A stretch of 64,000 bases of DNA from Eoetvoesiella caeni (lineage in GTDB: Bacteria > Pseudomonadota > Gammaproteobacteria > Burkholderiales > Burkholderiaceae_B). Under the pieces are notes generated by a model. That model saw nothing but the letters and a program-made list of their open reading frames with translations. It was not told the DNA's origin and did no database searches. Of the stretch, positions 37,981 through 44,155 are shown piece by piece (positions within the stretch are counted from its first letter, which is position 1; each line of letters opens with the position of its first letter). The stretch lies in contig NZ_QNRQ01000001.1 of NCBI RefSeq assembly GCF_003315175.1, forward strand, positions 124,001-188,000, given 5' to 3'. The translations under genes and the position numbers were made by a program.

Positions 37981-38966
37981 TTTGCAGCCTCGACAAACTG
38001 GTTCGTGTACAACTCGTCAAGCGGCGCGGCTTTGCTGACAATGCCTTCTGAAACGTAGAAGTCCTGGACCTTGCCAAGGCGATCGCGATTCATCTGGCCC
38101 AGCACCTTCTGGTCGGCGTAGACGTATTTGTTGTACAGGTCGAATACTTGCTTGATTTCGGCTTCTTTGCCTTTGTGCTGGGGTACGGCCTTGATATACG
38201 AAGCGACGGCAGCGTCGGTGTCCTTCATGATCAGTTCCATGCCCTTGAGCGTTGCGCGGACGATCTTCTGGATCAGCGCGGGGTTGGACTTGATCAGTTC
38301 GTCGGACGCCAGGATGGCCTGCGCCATGCTGTTGAAGCCCTGCGCCGGATCCATCAGGTGTACTTTCTTGCCGGTCTCGCGCACGCTGACAACCCAATCG
38401 GGCACGGCAGCCATGGCGTCGGACTTGTCGGCCGCAAACAGCTGCCACACGCCCGCGGGGCCCGCGGCCTGGATCTCGGCATCGTTACGCGACAGGCCGG
38501 CCTTTTTCATGGTGCCCAGCAACGAGTAATACGTCGTGTCGCTATAGGAAATTACCGTAATGGTTTTGCCCTTGAGCTGAGCCGGGTTGTCGATGGGCGC
38601 TTTCTCGTGCGAGGCGACCAGCGTGAGCGAACCTGCGCCCAAGACGGCTACGGCCTTGACCGGCACGCCATTGGCGCGAACGATGATGGGCGTATCGCCG
38701 ATGGCGCCGCCGATCGGGGCGTTGCCCGCACCGACCTGCTTGGCAACGTCGACGCCGCCCTTGCCCGTGACGAAATTGACATCCAGGCCTTCAGCCTTGA
38801 AATAGCCTTCTTGCTGGGCGATCAGCCAAGGGGCAAACGCAGGCAAGGTTTTAGGTGCCGGCAACAAATACGTAATAGGTTCCAGTTTGGCGTCGGCAGC
38901 CAGGGCCGATGCCGACCCCAGTGTTACGCAGGCGCCAAGCACAAGAGCCGAAATAATTTTTTTCAT
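37977..38966 (-). CDS. ABC transporter periplasmic substrate-binding protein (NMT1/SsuA-like)
   Basis: Captures the transported solute in the periplasm. The 329-residue protein has a signal peptide (MKKIISALVLGACVTLGSAS, cut near ALAAD) and the SsuA/ThiY family segments FAPWLIAQQEGYFKAEGLDV and GKGGVDVAKQVGAGNAP. Related proteins bind sulfonates, nitrate, pyrimidine precursors or aromatic acids. It begins 76 bases after the ATPase gene and is coupled to the permease. Confidence 0.92.
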   Translation of the reverse strand: MKKIISALVLGACVTLGSASALAADAKLEPITYLLPAPKTLPAFAPWLIAQQEGYFKAEGLDVNFVTGKGGVDVAKQVGAGNAPIGGAIGDTPIIVRANGVPVKAVAVLGAGSLTLVASHEKAPIDNPAQLKGKTITVISYSDTTYYSLLGTMKKAGLSRNDAEIQAAGPAGVWQLFAADKSDAMAAVPDWVVSVRETGKKVHLMDPAQGFNSMAQAILASDELIKSNPALIQKIVRATLKGMELIMKDTDAAVASYIKAVPQHKGKEAEIKQVFDLYNKYVYADQKVLGQMNRDRLGKVQDFYVSEGIVSKAAPLDELYTNQFVEAAK

Positions 38967-39042
38967 TGTGTTCTCCTAGGTTATGAGACTCGCAAATCAA
39001 TAATAAAACTGCAGCGAATTCTTACTGCGATGGTGTTTCTTG

Positions 39043-39831
39043 TTAATGCAGTACTGCGTCCTCTTCTTTGCCGATCTTCAATAGATCCATCAAACGGCCT
39101 TGCAAGGGGCCGATTTCCGGCAGCTTGCGGCGCTCGAGCGGGTTGTCGCGCAGCGGCAGGTCGATGATGATCTCTTCAATAATGGTGCCGGGCCGCTCGC
39201 TCATGACAAGCAGACGATCGGACAACGCAATGCCTTCCACCAGATCGTGGGTGATGAAAAGCGCTGTTCTCTTTTTTTCGTACAGCATCTTGGCAAGGTC
39301 TTGCTGCAGAATCATCTTGGTCTGGGCGTCAAGCGCCGAGAACGGCTCGTCCAGCAGCATGACCTGGGGATCGACCGCCAAGGTACGGGCCAGCGCCGCG
39401 CGCTGGCGCATGCCGCCCGACAATTGATATGGGTAGTGCTTTTCGAAGCCGCGCAAATGGCACTTGACCAGTAATTCGTTGGCAATGCGCAGGCGTTCCG
39501 CTTTGTCGACGCCGGCAATCTCCAAGCCCAGGGCTACGTTGTCTTCGATAGTGCGCCATTGCATGAGCAAGTCTTTCTGCAGCATGAAAGCCACTTCGCG
39601 CACGGGCTTGGTTACCTGTTGGCCGGCAATGAAGACCTGGCCGGAGGTGGGCGCGTAAATGCCCGATCCCATATTGAGCAATGTGCTTTTGCCGCAGCCG
39701 GACGGACCGATCAATGACACGACCTCGCCTTTTGCGATGGACAGGGATATATTGGATACGGCGGGGCGCAGTTCACCCGTTTGCTTGTCGACAAAAGACT
39801 TACCTACATCCCTGAATTCAATCTCAACCAT
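39043..39831 (-). CDS. ABC transporter ATP-binding protein
   Basis: The 262-residue ATPase of the SsuB/TauB group has Walker A GPSGCGKST, signature LSGGMRQRAALAR, Walker B VMLLDEPFSALD and the switch His in FITHDLVEG. ATG 39831 is used; the earlier frame reads into the promoter. It is the first gene of the 12-gene leftward operon and faces the divergent small-HTH/Rieske genes. Confidence 0.94.
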   Translation of the reverse strand: MVEIEFRDVGKSFVDKQTGELRPAVSNISLSIAKGEVVSLIGPSGCGKSTLLNMGSGIYAPTSGQVFIAGQQVTKPVREVAFMLQKDLLMQWRTIEDNVALGLEIAGVDKAERLRIANELLVKCHLRGFEKHYPYQLSGGMRQRAALARTLAVDPQVMLLDEPFSALDAQTKMILQQDLAKMLYEKKRTALFITHDLVEGIALSDRLLVMSERPGTIIEEIIIDLPLRDNPLERRKLPEIGPLQGRLMDLLKIGKEEDAVLH

Positions 39832-39870
39832 AATGGCCTGGCTCCTTGAGACTATTGCATTGATACCGCA

Positions 39871-39913
39871 CAAAACACAGGCCAAAACGTTTTATATATG
39901 AACTGGTGTTTTG
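39871..39913. promoter_or_regulatory. Nested inverted repeat, candidate IclR operator
   Basis: CAAAACAC (39871-39878) and GTGTTTTG (39906-39913) form perfect 8-bp arms. Inside is the 10-bp palindrome AAAACGTTTT (39884-39893). They lie 40-82 bases before the ABC ATPase start, where a regulator could cover the promoter. Confidence 0.5.
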
Positions 39914-40135
39914 CAAATTAAACAAACTTTAAATCCACACTAGCGAGTTGAGAATTAGGGAAATCCCTTCCTTTCACACTTATTTTCGTGTTTTACGGCC
40001 TTTTATACCGCCCTACAGCCAATGAATCCCCACGCAAGGTGTGGATATATATAAGATAAATTAGCCCAACAGGGAAAATTACGGGTTTTTACGGATAGAA
40101 CATCCAGAATTAGACGCCTAAACTTTCAAAAAATA

Positions 40136-40146
40136 AAACGTCGTTT
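40136..40146. promoter_or_regulatory. Second palindrome in the divergent region
   Basis: AAACG-T-CGTTT resembles the core AAAACGTTTT found 250 bases away on the other side of the gap, and each is followed by a TATATG-like stretch. It may be a matching operator for the rightward genes. Confidence 0.4.
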
Positions 40147-40265
40147 AATATATGGAACAATCGTACGCCAGACAGCCCAACGCTGGCCGACCGAACTTCC
40201 CTATTCACGATTTCATCTCTGTACGCGCAAGCATCGCGCAACGCGTCAAATCCGGAGGCCATTAA

Positions 40266-40490
40266 ATGCCCGACCTTTACCTGCAACCCCATCAGGCCCG
40301 CAAAGCCGAGCCTACTGTTTACGAGAATCTGCTTGGCGACACTATCGAGCGCGCCTTCAGTTCGGACGTCGTGACGCTTGAAGGCCTCGTCGAATACCTG
40401 AACGACCACGGCCCTCAGCCGCAAGACAAAAATTTAAGCTGGACGACGGAATCGCTTGCCGCGGAACTCAAGCGTTTGGGCAACGATTAA
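40266..40490 (+). CDS. Small 'recombinase-like HTH' protein beside the Rieske oxygenase
   Basis: The 74-residue protein reads YLQPHQARKAEPTVYENLLG, then DTIERAFSSD and SLAAELKRLGND. I recognise this as the small family that databases name recombinase-like helix-turn-helix domain, found beside Rieske oxygenase genes; its function is not known to me. GGAGG precedes ATG 40266. It ends 21 bases before the Rieske gene. It has no signal or membrane segment. It might assist oxygenase folding or regulate it; this is guesswork. Confidence 0.75.
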   Translation: MPDLYLQPHQARKAEPTVYENLLGDTIERAFSSDVVTLEGLVEYLNDHGPQPQDKNLSWTTESLAAELKRLGND

Positions 40491-40511
40491 CGGATCACAG
40501 AGGAATTTCCC

Positions 40512-41525
40512 ATGAGCACCAATCCCACCGAAGCAGAAATCGAAGACGTTCTGGTCAATGGCCTGAACAATCGCTGGTACGCCATCTGCCCTTCGCACTT
40601 TCTTAAAGACAAGCCTATTTCATTGCGGCGTCTGGGCTTCAAACTGGCTTTGTGGCGCGATGCCGACGGCACGCCCTATGCACTGGAAGACCATTGCCCG
40701 CACCGCGGCGCCCCCCTGTCGGTGGGCATCCCCTTGGGCAACAAGATTGCCTGTGGCTATCACGGCGTGCAGATCCGCTGCGACGGCACGGTGCTTGCGG
40801 TCCCGGGCAGCCCCGGTTGCAAGCTTGAAGGTTCCCGCCCCACGCTGGCCTTTCATCTGAAAGAAACGCGTGGCGCCATCTTCATGTACAAGTCGCAAGT
40901 CAATATCGACGAACCTCCTCCCCTAGTCCTGCCCGAGCAGCTCGTCTCCGACGAGTACGAAAGCTTCCTGTGCTATGTCGAATGGGGCGCCGACTACCGC
41001 TACGTCATCGACAACGTCATGGACCCCATGCACGGTACATTCTTGCATAAGCAATCGCACTCCATGGCAGCGGGCGAACGCGCGGCGGAATTCAAGCTGG
41101 AAGACACCGAGCACGGCTTCATGTTCGCCAAGGCCGGCCAGCGCGACGTCAACTTCGACTGGAGCGAGTTTGCCGACACCAACTACCAGTGGCAGCGCCT
41201 TGATATCCCCTATCCGAAAAGCGGCGGCCCTGGCGGCAGCTTTGGTATTTCAGGCAGTTCCACCCCCATCGTCCCCAACTCGGCGGCCGTGTTTTTCTGG
41301 CGCACCCGCAAAGTCTCGGGATGGGAACGCGACGTCTGGCGCTTTTTGTACAAGAACCGCCTCGAAGCTCGCCATTGGGCCGTGCTGGAACAAGATCGCG
41401 CCGTGCTTGAAGTCATGGAGCCCGATGCCAACAAACGCGAACATTTGTATCAGCATGACGTTGGCGTAATGCGTGTACGGCGCCAGATGCGCAAACTGGC
41501 GATCGACCAGCTTGCCGGTAAATAA
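40512..41525 (+). CDS. Rieske [2Fe-2S] aromatic oxygenase, alpha subunit
   Basis: The 337-residue protein has a Rieske cluster site Cys62-x-His64 (CPHRGAPLS) and Cys81-xx-His84 (CGYHGVQ), and a mononuclear iron site D171-xx-H174-xxxx-H179 (DPMHGTFLH) with Asp295 as likely third ligand. The size and lack of a beta subunit place it near VanA, phthalate 4,5-dioxygenase and O-demethylases. AGAGGAA precedes ATG 40512. No ferredoxin or reductase gene is nearby, so electrons must come from elsewhere. It probably starts the degradation pathway. Confidence 0.93.
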   Translation: MSTNPTEAEIEDVLVNGLNNRWYAICPSHFLKDKPISLRRLGFKLALWRDADGTPYALEDHCPHRGAPLSVGIPLGNKIACGYHGVQIRCDGTVLAVPGSPGCKLEGSRPTLAFHLKETRGAIFMYKSQVNIDEPPPLVLPEQLVSDEYESFLCYVEWGADYRYVIDNVMDPMHGTFLHKQSHSMAAGERAAEFKLEDTEHGFMFAKAGQRDVNFDWSEFADTNYQWQRLDIPYPKSGGPGGSFGISGSSTPIVPNSAAVFFWRTRKVSGWERDVWRFLYKNRLEARHWAVLEQDRAVLEVMEPDANKREHLYQHDVGVMRVRRQMRKLAIDQLAGK

Positions 41526-41662
41526 GGCTCGGCCGCGTTGCCGCGGCCAATCGCAATACGGCCCGTCTTCCAGTTAGCCGCTGAAGGACGATAACGGCGC
41601 GAACCACTACAATGGCAGCGGTATTGTTGGCATCGACACTGCCGCTTTCTTTATCGCCGGAC

Positions 41663-41714
41663 CGTCCCAAGAAAAAAGCGCCCCTTCGGGGGCAGCGAAC
41701 CGCGCAGCGGTGAA
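41663..41714. repeat. Solo copy of the dispersed palindromic repeat
   Basis: GTCCCAAG, then AAAAAAGCGCCCCTTCGG and GGGCAGCGAACCGCG, then AGCGGTGAA, match the inverse complement of the units at 2003-2209 with small changes. It lies between the Rieske and IclR genes. Confidence 0.75.
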
Positions 41715-41755
41715 ATATGAGTGGCGGCCGGAACAAATAAAACAAAGGGACAAAA

Positions 41756-42553
41756 ATGAGCAGCACCAGGGATACCGAAAAGTACTCCGTACCAGGGCTG
41801 GAGCGCGGTTTGCGGATACTTTCCGAGTTTTCCCGCCATACGCCCACGCTTACGGCACCCGAACTGGCCAAGCGCCTGGATGTCCCGCGCACCACGGTAT
41901 TCCGGCTGCTGATAACCCTGGAAAACCTCGGCTTTGTCGAACGCGCCAAGAACGGGCGCGATTTTCAGCTGGGCACGGCCGTCTTGAAACTGGGGTTCGA
42001 ATACCTGGCCTCGTTAAGCCTTACCGAGCTAAGCCGCCCCATACTCGAACGCCTGCGCGACGAACTGGGCTTTTCGGCCAACCTGGTCATTCGCGACGGG
42101 CGCGATATCGTCTACATACAGAAAGTCGCTTCCAGCTCTTTATTTACCAGCTCGGTGCATATCGGTACGCGCCTGCCGGCGCATGCCACGGTGCTGGGAA
42201 GAGTTCTGCTTTGCAATCACAGTTTTCACGAGTTGCAAGACCTTTACCCCGAAGAACGCCTTCAGCCCTACGGCCCACACACGCCGCCCACGGTCAAAGA
42301 CCTGTATCAGCTGCTGCTTACCGACAAAGCCCATGGCTATGTGCTGGAAGAAGGCTTTTTCGAAAGCAATATTTCGACGATCGCCGCGCCGGTCTTCAAC
42401 GAAGAAGGCAATGTCGCCGCCGCTCTTGGGCTGACCATACCGCAAATGCACATCCCGCCCGCGGACAAAGACCACTTGATCAACAAGGTGCGCTTTGCCG
42501 CGCGGGAATTGTCATCCTGCCTGAACCACAATATAGAAGCCGTAGCCACCTGA
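41756..42553 (+). CDS. IclR-family regulator next to the Rieske oxygenase
   Basis: The 265-residue protein has a winged helix (APELAKRLDVPRTTVFRLLI) and an effector domain (HIGTRLPAHATVLGRVLL). It is a close paralogue of the regulator at 34043-34879; the two share most residues of the first 100 positions, so they probably recognise similar DNA. ATG 41756 follows AAGGGAC. It is downstream of the Rieske gene and convergent with the gene at 42598. It likely controls the divergent catabolic cluster. Confidence 0.93.
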   Translation: MSSTRDTEKYSVPGLERGLRILSEFSRHTPTLTAPELAKRLDVPRTTVFRLLITLENLGFVERAKNGRDFQLGTAVLKLGFEYLASLSLTELSRPILERLRDELGFSANLVIRDGRDIVYIQKVASSSLFTSSVHIGTRLPAHATVLGRVLLCNHSFHELQDLYPEERLQPYGPHTPPTVKDLYQLLLTDKAHGYVLEEGFFESNISTIAAPVFNEEGNVAAALGLTIPQMHIPPADKDHLINKVRFAARELSSCLNHNIEAVAT

Positions 42554-42597
42554 CTGCACGCCCAGCCCGGCTCAGGCACAGGGCATATCCAGGCCGC

Positions 42598-42972
42598 TTA
42601 ACCGGCTGCGTAGGCCATGGTGCTTAGCAGTGCCAGCGCGGCTTGGCGCGAGTCAAGGCGCGTATGCTGCACCACAATCGGCAACGAGGACTCGATCACG
42701 CTGGAATAAGGTGTGTCTCGCGGGATGGTCTCGGGCTCGGACATATCGTTGAAACGCAGGTGCAGCGTGCGGCGCGCGGGGACGGTAACTCGATAAGGCC
42801 CCGCCGGCTCGCGGTCCGCAAAGTAAATGGTAATCGTAATATGGGCATCGCCGTCGTTTGCATTGAGCAGGCAGGCCGCCTCGTGGCTTACGAAGCGGCT
42901 GTCTTCGCCGTTGGTGCTTTGCGCCGGGATATAGCCTTCCGGAATGGCCCACAGTGTTTTCCCAATCGCCAT
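42598..42972 (-). CDS. Sensory-rhodopsin-transducer-like protein (ASRT family)
   Basis: The 124-residue protein resembles Anabaena sensory rhodopsin transducer: MAIGKTLWAIPEGYIPAQST, SHEAACLLNANDGDAHITIT, IYFADREPAGPY, PARRTLHLRFND and VVQHTRLDSRQAALALLSTM. In Anabaena the partner is a soluble beta-rich tetramer that binds a rhodopsin; most family members occur without rhodopsin and may bind ligands. AAGGAG precedes ATG 42972. It is the last gene of a six-gene operon, 64 bases after the SDR. No rhodopsin gene is in the window. Confidence 0.85.
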   Translation of the reverse strand: MAIGKTLWAIPEGYIPAQSTNGEDSRFVSHEAACLLNANDGDAHITITIYFADREPAGPYRVTVPARRTLHLRFNDMSEPETIPRDTPYSSVIESSLPIVVQHTRLDSRQAALALLSTMAYAAG

Positions 42973-43036
42973 GTCATTCTCCTTGCGCATTGGACTATCC
43001 CGATTGGATGCAGGATAAGCCCGCTGCTGCGGGCCC

Positions 43037-44140
43037 TTAGCGCCTGCGGCTTGCCGCCAGCAACAACGCGCCGGCCGCAACGCCGGCACCCAGCATCAAC
43101 CAGCCACGATGTTCGGTAGCCCAAAGCTCGGGACTGCGGCTGTATGCGCGGTCGCCAAAACGGCCGCGCATGCCTGCGTCGCCGGAGATGGGTTGAAATA
43201 AGTTGTCGGGCCGGTCGCCAAGCTCCGGTTCTCCGCGCATCTGCTGGCTTTTATAGCCTGTTGCCGCCAGGTAGCGGTCGGCCAGACCCGGAACCAGTTT
43301 TTGCGCCCATTTGGCCAATAACGTTGGAAAACCGACAGCAACTTGGCGCCGCTCATGTTCGGCGGCCCAGGCTATGGCGCGCGCAGCCACTTCGGGCTCG
43401 AAGACGGGAGGCACGGGCGCAGGCCGGTTGGGCATTCGATTACGCGCCCAGTTGAATTGCGGAGTATTGATGGCCGGCAGTTGCACGGATGTGATGCGCA
43501 CCCGGCTTTTGTCGTGCTCCAGTTCGCTGCGCACGGAGTCGGTGAAACCGGCTATTGCATGCTTGGCGCCGCAATAGGCCGATTGCAAGGGAATGCTTCG
43601 GTAGGCCAGCGCGGAACCCACCTGGACAATGACGCCTCGATCGCGCGGCAGCATGCGCTTGAGCGCGGCCATGGTGCCGTGTACGTTGCCTAGATAAGTC
43701 ACTTCAGTGACGCGGCGAAATTCGGCGGCCTCGATTTGCTTGAACGGGGAAAATATCGTGACCATGGCATTGTTGATCCAGATGTCGATCGGACCCAGCG
43801 TTGCTTCGATAGTGTCGGCGGCACGATCTACCGCCTGGGCGTCCGCCATGTCCACCGATATGGCCAGCGCCTTGCCGCCGGCAAGTTCGACTTCGCGCGC
43901 CGTTGCATCCAGCGCCTCCTGGCCTCTTGCCAGCAAGCCGATATGTGCGCCGCGCCGGGCAAACAGCTGTGCGGTCGCGCGGCCGACGCCGGCCGAGGCG
44001 CCGGTAATGACGACCACCGGCCGCTTCGCGGCCCGAAGCCGTTTTGAATCGCTCCTGTTCATGCCCACGTTCTCGGCCGTGTCGGTGTTCGTGCCGGTGT
44101 TTGCGTTTATGTCCTTGTTCATGTCAGTGCTCGTGTTCAT
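43037..44140 (-). CDS. SDR oxidoreductase with C-terminal membrane anchor
   Basis: The 367-residue protein has the SDR core TGASAGVG, NNAM, Ser in VGSALAYRS and YCGAK. After the core comes a 90-residue extension with RSPELWATEHRG and a hydrophobic C-terminal helix GWLMLGAGVAAGALLLA ending in Arg residues. The first 27 residues are an Asn/Thr/Asp-rich run with repeats (MNTSTDMNKDINANTGTNTD). GGAG lies before ATG 44140, so this odd N-terminus is probably translated; ATG of MNRSDSK at 44062 is an alternative start. It follows the YdiJ-like gene by 15 bases. Confidence 0.85.
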   Translation of the reverse strand: MNTSTDMNKDINANTGTNTDTAENVGMNRSDSKRLRAAKRPVVVITGASAGVGRATAQLFARRGAHIGLLARGQEALDATAREVELAGGKALAISVDMADAQAVDRAADTIEATLGPIDIWINNAMVTIFSPFKQIEAAEFRRVTEVTYLGNVHGTMAALKRMLPRDRGVIVQVGSALAYRSIPLQSAYCGAKHAIAGFTDSVRSELEHDKSRVRITSVQLPAINTPQFNWARNRMPNRPAPVPPVFEPEVAARAIAWAAEHERRQVAVGFPTLLAKWAQKLVPGLADRYLAATGYKSQQMRGEPELGDRPDNLFQPISGDAGMRGRFGDRAYSRSPELWATEHRGWLMLGAGVAAGALLLAASRRR

Positions 44141-44155
44141 GTTCAGGTCTCCGGT

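Larger units (their letters stand above)
39832..40265. other. Divergent promoter region of the catabolic cluster
   Basis: This 434-base AT-rich gap separates the leftward transporter/catabolic operon from the rightward Rieske genes. No coding sequence is evident. It holds the nested palindromes listed separately, a CCCCAC/GTGTGG pair around 40028-40044 and repeated TTACGG motifs near 40079-40095. Confidence 0.7.
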
